A stretch of DNA of 30,018 nt from Mycoplasmataceae bacterium (GTDB lineage Bacteria > Bacillota_I > Bacilli_A > Mycoplasmatales > Mycoplasmoidaceae), in contig JAITJR010000015.1 in the NCBI GenBank assembly GCA_031278855.1, positions 1-30,018 of the forward strand, given 5' to 3'. The translations under genes and the position numbers were made by a program. Of this stretch, positions 9,883 to 19,135 are shown one piece after another. The notes under the pieces are model-generated. The model worked only from the letters and a program-made list of their open reading frames with translations, was not told the DNA's origin and searched no databases. Every line of letters begins with the position of its first letter. Position 1 is the first letter of the stretch.

Positions 9883-9888
9883 ATTATA
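9883..9888 (-). promoter_or_regulatory. -10 box of degV
   Basis: TATAAT on the minus strand, 7 nt before the degV ATG. It belongs to the window-wide pattern of promoters that place the start codon at the mRNA 5' end. Confidence 0.6.
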
Positions 9889-10012
9889 TAAAAAAATTAT
9901 TTAATGCAATTGTTGGGAATTTTTTTCTTGCAAACGGTCTAATTTTGTGAGTTTTTTAAAATTGATTTAGGTAATTTTATCATCAATAAGTTCAATAAAC
10001 ATTGCTATTTTA

Positions 10013-10026
10013 GTGTGTGTGTGTGT
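10013..10026. repeat. (GT)7 dinucleotide repeat upstream of surface-operon promoter
   Basis: Seven uninterrupted GT units end 37 bp before the -10 box at 10064. The interval 9876-10063 is otherwise AT-rich with no gene. Short repeats next to mycoplasma surface-gene promoters often change length, so this could modulate the promoter, but seven units is short and no function is shown. Confidence 0.8.
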
Positions 10027-10063
10027 CGCCAGATAATTTTTAATTATTTTACACCCAAAACAA

Positions 10064-10069
10064 TATAAT
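10064..10069 (+). promoter_or_regulatory. -10 box of surface-protein operon 1
   Basis: TATAAT, 6 nt before the leader ATG at 10076. The segment shared with the second locus starts at that ATG and not before it, so the conserved element appears to be RNA starting at +1. The -35 region is weak. Confidence 0.7.
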
Positions 10070-10075
10070 TTAACT

Positions 10076-10117
10076 ATGCAATTACATCGGGGGGGGACAG
10101 ATCTGATAGTGCACTAA
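10076..10117 (+). CDS. Short leader ORF 1 (13 codons as sequenced, 8-G state)
   Basis: It reads MQLHRGGTDLIVH then TAA. It begins at the predicted transcription start, so initiation would be leaderless. Adding one G gives a 41-codon ORF with a strongly hydrophobic second half ending at 10200; adding two G gives a stop after 11 codons. An internal ATG at 10123 lies in the long frame. Translation is inferred from the shared architecture and the synonymous changes between the two loci. Confidence 0.55.
   Translation: MQLHRGGTDLIVH
10089..10096. repeat. Homopolymeric G tract (G8), locus 1
   Basis: Eight consecutive G in an AT-rich genome, inside a leader ORF. The homologous tract at 27634 has ten. 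Long G runs in bacteria are prone to slipped-strand length change. Confidence 0.95.
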
Positions 10118-10139
10118 GCACCATGTTTATCTCTCTTTC

Positions 10140-10179
10140 CAAAAACAAGATCTTATTTTTTTTTGAGATCTTGTTTTTG
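10140..10179 (+). terminator. Leader hairpin 1 (terminator/attenuator-like)
   Basis: A 16-bp stem (10140-10155 with 10164-10179, one G-U pair) around an eight-T loop. The A-rich 5' arm and T-rich 3' arm resemble intrinsic terminators. It sits 33 nt before the structural gene, where a constitutive terminator would make no sense, so an attenuator is the likely role. Confidence 0.7.
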
Positions 10180-10212
10180 CTATTAATTTTCGAATCATAA
10201 AGAGGAACAAAA

Positions 10213-11583
10213 ATGAAAAAATGAAATAAATTATCTAAAGCAGCTAGAATTGGCATCTTATTACCAACAAGTTTGCTAGGGGCTGGTGGATTAGCATTTG
10301 GAGGAATTGCCATTGCAGGGTATGTATTTAATGTTGGCCCATTGGCAGAAATTACTAAGATAGATATCAACACAATCTTTGGAGTTGAAAACGCCACTAA
10401 ATACATGAATGATAGTTCAAACCGAAAGAATTACTACACTCCTGATGATGTATATGATGGAATGATAGCCTACTTAAATGACTTAGCAAAAGCATATGCC
10501 AGTGGTGCGAATGCCGATGTCATGAATGACATTAATGTTGCTAAATTAAATGGTGTTACTGTAGGGGAACAAATATTATCGGCAGCTGTTTCTGTTAAGC
10601 CTAATTCTCAAAAGTATTCGGGGAATAATTTTGATCTGTATGTTTATAACGATAAGGCTTTCACCAGAACATTAAGCAATGATTTTACTAACCATGATTT
10701 TAATTGCGTTACTAACACTAGTTTATCTAGTTTCGCTAATAGTGTTAATTTAACTTTCGGAAATATCTTGGGTTCAACTGGTATCTTAAAATTATTAAAT
10801 TCATCTCTATCATTAAATGATGTTGTGGTTCAGTATTACGATAATGATGGTGGTTGAAAAGATATACCAAACAATGGCAATATTTTAGGCCCAGAGACTT
10901 CGTTAACAACTTTAGTGTGGTCAATAACCAATGACAATTATGGCGGAACATCTAAGTTGCAGTTAACACCGAAACAAAATGGTGTTTATAATGCACAAAA
11001 CCCCATACCTTTTACCGTGGAGTTATATCGACCAGAATTATCGTCTCAAACTGGTTGGCCTACAACTGATAGCAATATGTTTAAAAGCTTTGTAGTTGCA
11101 CCAAGCATCGAACAACTTGCGACTACATTTAGAGAAAAATATGGTGATTTTGCTAATACACAAAAAACTATTTGATGAGATCGTTCTTTTGCTTACATTG
11201 GTGGTACTTCAGGATATGAAAATTGAGTCTTTGTTAAAAACCAAAATAAGGCGGGCTTAAATTTTAAAGGGACGCCTTATTTTGCAAGTCAGTCGTCAGC
11301 TACTACTTCTACTTCACCTGAAAATTATTCATGGGAATACGACTTCACCCAACCAGTTGCATTAAATACCGAGATTACGATAACAACTTTGAATTTTAAT
11401 GTAGATCCGACATTTAACGATGTCAAAATTTATATTGCCGCTGCAAGTCAATCAGTTTCTCATTGAGGCGAGTTAACTATTACAATCACCTCAAGCTCTA
11501 AAACAATAACAATTACGCCTGTGTCTGGTTCAATTCACTACACTCAAGCATCCGTAACTATTAATTACACTCTGCCAACTTAG
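10213..11583 (+). CDS. Predicted membrane-anchored surface protein, unknown family
   Basis: A 456-residue ORF with TGA Trp codons, including codon 4. The N-terminus has a short basic segment followed by a hydrophobic stretch (residues about 12-38, GILLPTSLLGAGGLAFGGIA) without a lipobox cysteine, so it is probably a signal anchor or uncleaved signal. The rest is polar and rich in Ser, Thr and Asn, and ends in beta-rich repeats with alternating Thr-Ile patterns (TITITSSSKTITITPVSG), suggesting a beta-sandwich. No recognised domain. AGAGG lies 8 nt before the ATG. It is the first gene behind the poly-G leader and is followed after 25 nt by a second surface protein. Confidence 0.75.
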
Positions 11584-11608
11584 TTTCAGTCAACTAAAAC
11601 CACAAAAC

Positions 11609-13864
11609 ATGAGAAAACATAAATTAGTTGTATTAATTATTAGCATTGTTGGTGTTTGCTTACCAATGACATTTTCTTATTTTAATAACTATCAATTAAA
11701 TAATAGACATATTTTATTATCAAATACGGGAAAAATAGATATTTGCGGTGATCAGATTTTTAATTGTGATGGTGCACTAACTTATACACAGTCCGTTGCT
11801 TTGTTTGATGCTCCTAGCAAAACGGATATTTTGAGTTTTTTATTAAGTCATGTTGTTAATCACCAATATGATAATGTAATTAATGATCTGCTAGTGCCAA
11901 ATTACGATCAGAAAGCTACATCCGTCACGATTACAACTAAGCAATATTCGCAAATGTACTTAGGACAAATTGTCGTTAATTGGACATTCAATCAGTTAGT
12001 TGATTTAAGCACTGTAATTACCAATACAAATCTTTATTCTGACCCAGATACTGCCGTTTGACAAACCGTACCTAATAATACACAAATAATTGAACGAGCT
12101 TTATCACTTAATTCGTCACTACAAGCAAATCAAGTTAAATGTGACAATCATAATGTTGTTTTTACTCCATCAAGTAATCCTAGTGAAGATCCTAGAGGAA
12201 CATACAGTGTTACAATTTCAGCAATTGATGGTTCTAATGTGTATTCTGGAAGCCAAACAGTTTCTTTTAAATTAAAACAACGCTGAATTACTTTATTGGG
12301 TTTGACTTTTTTATTTGCTACCGATGATGATCAGAACACCGATCCCATTCTTGATGAACAAAATCAAACCATTATTTCATTGCGTCGAGGTGGGGAATAT
12401 AACATTACTTCTACTGATGATTCAAGCACCGCTCGTGGATTTAAGTTATTGGACGGCACAGCTGATTCCGAAATTGATGCTAAAATTAACATCATCGGTA
12501 ATGCAATTACATTGCAACCTACTAGTGCTGCTGCAATAACTTTAGGTGAATACAATAATGTAGAGTTTAATGTCACGGCTTCAACTACATCATTTCAAGG
12601 ATATGGTTCTTATAGTATTTCATATCCTGGAGTTAGAGTGCCTTACTCTTCTACTTTTAAAGTTTCTGGTTCAACCATGTTAACTGCAAGTGGTGGTAAT
12701 AATCAAGTAGCTTGTGCCATTGGTGGAATTACTCAAGATGGTTCTTCAGATCAACTTGCAAAATCTTGTGGAACAATTATTTTTGACGGTAATATATCAG
12801 CAACTTTGACTAGTGGCAAGAATAGTGAGGATGGTAGGATAAATGGTAGTGCAGTCATTGGAGGTGCTGGTTGCAGTGTATCATCTAATAAAGCTGGTGA
12901 TTGCAAAGGTGTTGTCATCAACACTACTGGAACTATTGTTTGTAATCAACCTTCAGGTTCTAATTTCAGATACGGGCAAGGGCCTGTAATCGGTGGTGGC
13001 GGTTTTGGTAAGCGAACGAATCAATGAGGTTCAGGTGGCGATTTAGATAATTTTGAAATGCACCAAGGTAAGTTAATTCTTAACCGAACTGGCGGAAGTA
13101 ATGCTATTTCAAATCCTACTGTGCTTGGCGGAGGGACGGTTACAAGCGATGGAGGCGAAATTACTGGAATATCAACTGGTGGCGATTTAAAAAAATTTAT
13201 ATTGACTGGTGGTTCATTAATCATTAATTGTCCATATGAATTCGCTAATTATAGTAACAATAATAACAGTAAACAAGAGCGTTCGCTGTACGAAACCACT
13301 ATTGGTGGTGGTGATATCTTAACAACAAGAGGAGGAACCGACGGACTTCAAAATGCAAAACTAGGAAGTTTAGGTTCGTTTTATATGTCAGGTGGTAATA
13401 TTGTCATGTATGGAGTAAATTGTGATCGTCAATATGGTAATATGATTGGTGCTGGTACATTATGCGATGGTACAATAGCTGAACATACAATCACCATCAC
13501 CGAAGGTACCGTTGACACTTTTAATATTACTGGCGGTTTAATGTTAATGACAGGCGGAGTGACATCAACCTATCATTTCTACCAGCCTCCAACAGATGCA
13601 TCTAATAGGAATTTATATCCTGTATACGTGCCTAAAGAAATTAGCGGATTTGATACTGTTGGGCAAACCGTCGTCATTCCATCTCTCAATTATTTTGCTT
13701 CATTAAATGATTGAAGTACATATGATAATTTTGACCAGTATACAGGCGTTTTATGATTACCAGAAGGTAATATTACTGACATTCAAATTGGTTCAAATTT
13801 ATATCATTGTAATGTAAGTGATAAAACTTTTGAGGCTGCAAAAAATGTTGTGTCATTAGCCTAA
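11609..13864 (+). CDS. Large glycine-rich, beta-helix-like surface protein
   Basis: A 751-residue ORF with TGA Trp codons. A signal-like segment (residues 6-24, VVLIISIVGVCLPMTFSYF) starts the protein; Cys17 is not in a good lipobox. From about residue 290 it has recurring IGG, GGG and TGG turns separated by short beta-strands, for example AVIGGAGC, PVIGGGGFG and TVLGGGTV, the pattern of right-handed beta-helix adhesin-like proteins of gut bacteria. Several Cys residues are present, unusual for a mycoplasma surface protein. No clear Shine-Dalgarno or promoter in the 25-nt gap, so it should depend on the upstream gene and leader. The role is probably adhesion or host interaction, inferred from architecture only. 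Confidence 0.7.
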
Positions 13865-14033
13865 GAGAGCTAAAATTTAATTAGATTGTCAACATTAAGT
13901 TTATTTATTAAATAGAAATATCCACTTATCAATATTAGTAAACAATATTTTAATTTAGGATTTCATCAGAATTGTACTTTTTTACATAAGATTACACAAT
14001 AAATTACACTTAACTATATAATATACGGGTTTT
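13865..14033. other. Noncoding gap before rpmE with -10 box
   Basis: 169 bp of AT-rich sequence. TATAAT at 14017-14022 lies 11 nt before the rpmE ATG, giving a very short leader. I see no strong terminator for the surface operon here. Confidence 0.55.
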
Positions 14034-14333
14034 ATGAATAAAAAAATTCAGCCTAATTTACACGTAGTTACTTTCAAATGTGCTTCTTGCGGTGCTACTT
14101 ACCAAATTGAGTCTACCATCAAACAAGATGTGGTCAATTTGGATGTTTGTGCTAACTGCCATCCGTTTTATAAAGGTGGCATTGGTGAGCAAAAAGTGAA
14201 AGGTCGTGCCGAAAAATTATCAACTAAATTCACAACTGGGAAAGAAACTATTTCTACTAAAGCACCTAAAAAGGAAACTAAAGTTCGTAAGTCTAAGAAA
14301 AAAGTAATTAAGTCATTAGATGAATTAAAGTAA
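14034..14333 (+). CDS. rpmE: 50S ribosomal protein L31 (zinc-binding form)
   Basis: A 99-residue protein beginning MNKKIQPNLHVVTFKCASC. Cys16, Cys19, Cys39 and Cys42 (CASC and CANC) form the zinc site of the C+ type of L31. HPFYKGG follows, as in the family. A Lys/Thr-rich tail of about 45 residues makes it longer than the common 66-90 residues. It sits on the large subunit and helps bridge the subunits. It is followed by a strong terminator. Confidence 0.95.
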   Translation: MNKKIQPNLHVVTFKCASCGATYQIESTIKQDVVNLDVCANCHPFYKGGIGEQKVKGRAEKLSTKFTTGKETISTKAPKKETKVRKSKKKVIKSLDELK

Positions 14334-14347
14334 CTCAAATGAATATT

Positions 14348-14377
14348 AGTAAATACCGTTACGGTATTTACTTTTAT
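14348..14377 (+). terminator. rpmE terminator
   Basis: A perfect 11-bp stem (14348-14358 with 14362-14372), loop TTA, then a T-rich tail. It separates rpmE from prfA. Confidence 0.85.
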
Positions 14378-14385
14378 TTAATCTT

Positions 14386-14398
14386 TATATTAGAAAGG
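14386..14398 (+). promoter_or_regulatory. -10-like box and Shine-Dalgarno of prfA
   Basis: TATATT (14386-14391) directly after the rpmE terminator, then GAAAGG (14393-14398) 11 nt before the ATG at 14410. prfA appears to have its own short-leader transcript. Confidence 0.45.
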
Positions 14399-14409
14399 CG
14401 GGTCGATCG

Positions 14410-15492
14410 ATGGAATATAACAAAAGACTTTACGAATCATTGGAAGCAATTAGTAAAAAATATGATGAATTAAATCATCAATTAGAAACAGCTAATATTC
14501 CGTTGGATCAATTAAAAGATATTAATAAACAACTTAAACGTAATAAACCCATCGTCGAATTATTTTATTTATATAAAGCAGCAATCAAAACAGCTGAAGC
14601 AAATGAAAAAGCTTTGGGTGGGAGTGAGTTGGACTCTGAGTTAGCTGAATTAGCTAAATTGGAGTTGGAGGAAATTAGATTGCAAATTCCTGAATGAGAA
14701 AAAAGAATTAAACTATTGTTATTACCCGTTGACCCCAACAATGAAAAAAACGTAATTATTGAAATGCGACCAGCTGCTGGCGGGGATGAGGCTAGTATTT
14801 TTGTAGCAGATTTATTTGATACTTACAAAAGATATGCAGATATGCAAAATTGAAAGATTAAAATCATTGACATATCTACTAATGCCCATGGCTATGATTA
14901 TGTCTTTTTTAGTATAACAGGTGAAGAAGTTTATTCAAAAATGAAATTTGAGTCTGGGGTGCATCGTGTGCAAAGAGTCCCAGCCACCGAATCTAAGGGA
15001 CGTGTTCATACTTCGACTATTACCGTAGCAGTAATGCCTGAATTTAATGAAATTGAATTTAAAATTAATCCAACTGATTTACGAATTGATAAATACCGAG
15101 CTGGTGGTGCTGGCGGACAACATGTTAATCGAACTGATTCGGCTGTACGCATTACGCATCTACCAACTAATATTGTTGTAGCGTGCTCGCAAGAACGTAG
15201 TCAAATTGAAAACCGTGAAATGGCGATGAAATTATTGCTTTCGCGTATCTGAGAGAAATTGGAAACCGAAAGAACAGATGCCATTGCTAATATGCGAAAA
15301 AACCAAGTAGGAACAGGCGATCGTTCTGAGAAAATTAGAACTTATAACTATCCGCAAAACCGTATCACTGATCACCGCATTGGATTAACTTTAAATAAAC
15401 TTGATCAAATTATGCAAGGAAATTTAGATGAAATTATTGATGCCTTAATTGCCAATGAACAAGTTAATTTAATGTCACAATTAAAAATCTAA
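14410..15492 (+). CDS. prfA: Peptide chain release factor 1
   Basis: A 360-residue protein. The codon-recognition tripeptide PAT (residues 191-193, in [15 protein letters not shown]) is that of RF1, not RF2. The GGQ catalytic motif is at residues 235-237 ([16 protein letters not shown]). [12 protein letters not shown] marks the start of the second domain. It terminates translation at UAA and UAG. In a code-4 organism, where TGA is Trp, it should be the sole class-I release factor. Its GGQ glutamine is methylated by the product of the next gene, which starts on the last base of the prfA stop codon. Confidence 0.97.
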
Positions 15493-16235
15493 TGACATTT
15501 TTGCAAGCAGTTAGTAAAGCCAAAGCAAAGTACCATACAAATAATCATGTGGTTATTTTTTGCATACTATTTAAATTATCTAAGAAAGTAAAAAATAAAT
15601 TGGCTTTTGTCAACTTACGTAATGAAACGATTGATTTTCCATTCGGGTTATTTGATCGTTCATTAAAGGATTATTTTCAGGAACAAAAGCCACTTGGTCA
15701 AATCGTAAATTACACTTATTTTTGTCATTTAAAAATACGGATATTTAAAAATATTTTTGAGCCGAGAGCTGAAACCGAATTAATCACCGAAAGTATCATT
15801 AAATATTTAAACCAGCACCCTAATTTACGCCAAGGAGCAGATTTATGTTGTGGTACTGGATGTATGGGTATTGCGATTAAAAAATATTGTCCACATGTTA
15901 GTATGACTAGTGTTGACATTAATCCCAAAGCAATTGACAATACTAAATTTAACGCTAAATTAAATAACTTAAAAGTTACCACCATCAATGGTGATTTTTA
16001 TCAATCATTGATAACTAAAAAAAAGAAATTCGATTTTATTGTTTGTAACCCGCCTTATGTGTCCGAAGAAAAATTGAATCCAATTATGGTTAAATATGAA
16101 AATAAAATTAGTTTCACCAATAGTAATGACCCACTATTTTTTTACAAAAAATTGGTTAACAATAAAAAGCAAATACTAAAACCCAATGGTAAAATTTTCT
16201 TTGAAAATCCGAATGCACAATTATTAATTATTTAA
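15492..16235 (+). CDS. prmC: Release factor glutamine methyltransferase
   Basis: A 247-residue protein. EPRAETELITE is the PrmC-specific substrate-site motif, ADLCCGTGCMGIAI the SAM-binding loop, TSVDINPKAI the acidic SAM contact, and NPPY (residues 186-189) the catalytic motif that holds the glutamine. It methylates the GGQ glutamine of RF1. It overlaps prfA by one base. The C-terminus ends at FFENPNAQLLII, where homologues continue for another 30-40 residues after the equivalent EIG-x-Q motif, so it is short. The catalytic core is intact. Confidence 0.92.
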   Translation: MTFLQAVSKAKAKYHTNNHVVIFCILFKLSKKVKNKLAFVNLRNETIDFPFGLFDRSLKDYFQEQKPLGQIVNYTYFCHLKIRIFKNIFEPRAETELITESIIKYLNQHPNLRQGADLCCGTGCMGIAIKKYCPHVSMTSVDINPKAIDNTKFNAKLNNLKVTTINGDFYQSLITKKKKFDFIVCNPPYVSEEKLNPIMVKYENKISFTNSNDPLFFYKKLVNNKKQILKPNGKIFFENPNAQLLII

Positions 16236-16245
16236 ATTCCTCTTT

Positions 16246-16251
16246 TATAAT
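16246..16251 (+). promoter_or_regulatory. -10 box before the ECF-like membrane protein
   Basis: TATAAT, then 7 nt, then ATG (16259). It starts a probable transcript through gatCAB. Confidence 0.6.
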
Positions 16252-16258
16252 TAACCGC

Positions 16259-17416
16259 ATGCCGAATCAATTAAACCCCTTCGATGCATTATTAATATTT
16301 GGGAGTTTTTTTATTGCTGTCATTTTGGCTATTAGTGCGAAAAAAATCTATTATCGGCTTCGTTTTAACCAACGCGTTTATATTTTTCCACGCATTAATG
16401 TAAAAGGGATTGCAAATATTGCTATGGTTATATCCATAGCAATCGCTATTTTATTGTTAATAACATTTATTTCTGCAGGATTATTTGGCGTCCTATTTAG
16501 AGCATATCCTGGTTGAAGAGTTACCATTGAAGGGATTTTAATTAAGGTAGGTGGGTTGTTATTTGGACCAATTATCGGTATTTTCATCGGTGCTGCTACT
16601 GATTTATTAAGTGTGGCGCTAACCGCTGGAATGTTTCATTATGGTTATTTTATTGCCGCAATGATGTATGGATTATTATCAGGGATAGTGAAAACCATTT
16701 TAAATTTAACTCGTGGTAAGCAAGTACGTTTTGCTTTTTGATCCACATTACTAGTTGGCATAATCGGAGTTGCAAGCGTATTATTTGTCATGCTACACCG
16801 TACCCCATTTCATATTACTTTTATTATTGATTTTGATATTCCCCAATGGCAACTCGGGATGATTATTGGAGCTGTTTATATTATTGGATTAGCAATACTC
16901 TGAATTGCTATTTTTTCTTATTATCGTAATACGATAGCTTACAATCTGTCGGAAGTATCTTATTGATTTAAATACAAAATACGTCTGCAAATTTTTCGTA
17001 ATCGTTTAATTAAATCTCGTTGTACTCAAAAAATAGCAAACCAACATTTGATTTGATGTACGCGTTTTGGAGTAGCATCCAATCAAGCTTTTTTGGATTT
17101 AGAGCAAAAAAAGAAACAAAATGAATCAAACAAAAAAAATTGATTAAGTTTTTTTGCACCAGTTCTTATTATGATTATGTTTGGGGAAGCATTGATTAGT
17201 ATTTTTATCCTGCCAGAATTTGATACTCTGTTTTCAGTGCCTGGGCATGATATATACAATATGTGGCTAGGGCTGCGATCAATTTTACTAATTTTTACTA
17301 TTCCCTTAAATATTGCGATTGTTTATCCAGTTTATCGTATCGTTTGCCCCGCGATGAAGTATAACTACATTGACGATTCCGTTGAGAGTCGTACAATTCC
17401 CCTAATGGTAGATTAA
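16259..17416 (+). CDS. ECF transporter S component-like membrane protein
   Basis: A 385-residue, multi-pass membrane protein with many TGA Trp codons. EGILIKVGGLLFGPIIGIFI followed by GAATDLLSVALTAGMFHYGY and AAMMYGLLSGI strongly resembles the GPxxGAxxGxxxD core of S components of energy-coupling factor vitamin transporters. The membrane core is followed by a basic cytoplasmic loop (residues about 235-295) and two more membrane segments, making it longer than a standard 180-200-residue S component. It would bind a vitamin and use the shared EcfAAT module, not in this window. Folate is an attractive guess given thyA and folA, but nothing in the sequence fixes the substrate. Confidence 0.7.
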
Positions 17417-17420
17417 TGTT

Positions 17421-17699
17421 ATGAAAATTAATAAAGAAATATTTAAAGAATCCGCCTTATCATTACATTTTGCTTTGAACGACCACGAATTAGATGTGTT
17501 ACACGCCGAATCAGAAAATTTATTAACTGCTTTGGAAGGTTTAGCTAATTTTAATACGAACGCAGTCGAACCAATGCACTATTCAATCCCTTATTCTTTC
17601 AGCACTTTAAGAGAAGATAAGGCTATTAAAATTTACGACTCTGCTAATTATTTAAAGAATGCCAAAAATCGTTTTGGTAAATATATAGTGGTAAAATAA
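17421..17699 (+). CDS. gatC: Asp/Glu-tRNA amidotransferase subunit C
   Basis: A 92-residue protein in the expected position before gatA, overlapping it by one base (TAATG). Conserved features are weak, as usual for GatC: an N-terminal helix pair, then NTNAVEPMHYSIPYSFSTLRED, matching the PMxHxxxxxxxLRED motif. It wraps around GatA and GatB and stabilises the complex. It starts 4 nt after the ECF-like gene. Confidence 0.88.
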   Translation: MKINKEIFKESALSLHFALNDHELDVLHAESENLLTALEGLANFNTNAVEPMHYSIPYSFSTLREDKAIKIYDSANYLKNAKNRFGKYIVVK

Positions 17700-19135
17700 T
17701 GAAATCGCAAATTTTGGAATTACGAAAATTAATCATTAATGGTCAGAAAACTGTTAATGACATCATTAATGAAGCTTGTGCCAAATGCGACGCATTAAAA
17801 GATACTAATTCCATCATTACTGACACTTATCAAGATGCTCAGCAACGTGCTCAAGATTTACAACAACACATACAACGTGCCGCTAATAATTTGCTTTATG
17901 GCATTCCGTACGTAATGAAAGATGGAGTGTGCACCAAAGGTATTCGTACTACTGCAGGTAGTGCTTTTTTAAAAGATTTTATACCACCTTATAGTGCTAC
18001 TATTTATGAAAATTTTAATCATCATCATGCAGTGATGATTGGTAAGTCCAATATGGATGAATTTGGTATGGGTGGGGATGGAATATATTCGGCTTATGAG
18101 ATTGTTAAATATTTTTGTGATCCTACTAGAGTAGTAGGAGGTTCATCTTCTGGTTCGGTCAGTTTAGTAGCGGCTAATGTCGTTCCGTTTGCAATTGGCA
18201 CAGATACTGGTGATTCTTCAAGACGACCAGCCACATTAGTAGGGGTAGTAGGCTACAAACCTACTTATGGTTTAATTTCGCGGTATGGTGTAATGCCTTA
18301 TGCTCCTTCATTGGATCATGTCGGAATTATTACCAATAGTGTGACAGATACAGCGATTGTGGCACAACACATGATTTCGTTTGATGAAAAAGATTTTACT
18401 AGCCAACGGATTGGTAATAATCAGTTCTACCAAAATTTAAAAACGGTTGATAAATTGACGATCGGAATTATTAAGGAAATCGAAAAATATTTAACTCCTG
18501 ATGTATTAAAAGCTTATTTACAGTGCATTGAACAACTAAAAAGTTATGGACACACTATTAAATATGTTGATTTTATGGACGAATATTTAAATGCGATTAA
18601 AACTATTTATAGTGTTATTAGTTATGCGGAGGCTAATAGTTGCTGAGCTAATTTAACAGGTATTCCATTTGGTGCTAATTTTGGTGGTAAAAATTTTGAT
18701 GATATTAGCACTACTGCCCGTAGTAAAACTTTAGGGCAACAAGCCAAACGTCGTTTTACAATAGGGGCATATATTACTAAAAAAGAAAATTACGAAAAGT
18801 ACTTCATGAGGACTCAAAAGATTAGGCGTTTATTAGTGGATCAATGAAATAAATGTTTAAATCAAGTTGATGTGATTTTAACTGCAGGTGCTTCATCTAC
18901 TACACCTAAAATTCAAGAAGTTCTTGCCAAAACGTTTAAGACTACTACGGCCGATGATTTTTTATGTATTGCTAATTTTGCCGGCACTCCTTCTTTAAGT
19001 TTGCCGTATTCAAAAATAAATGGTTTGCCATGAGGGATTAACTTAAATTGCAAACAATTTGCGGATCAAACTCTATTAAATATTGCCCATACAATTGAAT
19101 TACAGTTGGAAAATCAAGGAGTGCATTATGAATAA
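17699..19135 (+). CDS. gatA: Asp/Glu-tRNA amidotransferase subunit A (amidase)
   Basis: A 478-residue protein after reading TGA at 18644 and later as Trp. The amidase triad is visible: Lys74 (YVMKDG), cis-Ser149 (VGGSSSGS) and nucleophile Ser173 in GTDTGDSSRRPA, where most GatA proteins have GSDTGGSIRQPA. The spacing between the three residues (75 and 24) equals that of well-studied GatA. It releases ammonia from glutamine, which is channelled to GatB for making Gln-tRNA(Gln) and/or Asn-tRNA(Asn). The stop overlaps the gatB start by 8 nt. Confidence 0.96.

Larger units (their letters stand above)
10076..10212 (+). promoter_or_regulatory. Poly-G leader cassette 1 (putative phase-variable attenuator)
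   Basis: This is the 137-nt leader of the surface operon. In order it has ATGCAATTACATC, eight G (10089-10096), ACAGATCTGATAGTGC, a pyrimidine-rich stretch (10130-10140), a terminator-like hairpin, and the Shine-Dalgarno AGAGG (10201-10205). The same layout, with near-identical first 38 nt, recurs at 27621-27756. With 8 G the leader ORF stops at 10117. With 9 G it would run through the hairpin to TAA at 10198-10200, directly against the Shine-Dalgarno. I infer that slippage in the G tract decides whether a ribosome crosses the hairpin and so sets downstream expression. Confidence 0.7.

Noticed and set aside
10097..10179. Antiterminator pairing of leader ACAGATCT with the hairpin arm AGATCTTGT
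   Set aside because: Possible at locus 1, but the arms at locus 2 lack AGATCT, so the pairing is not conserved.
10074..10406. Minus-strand ORF over the first leader
   Set aside because: Antisense to the leader and the start of the surface gene; no family motifs, and it runs through the poly-G tract by chance.
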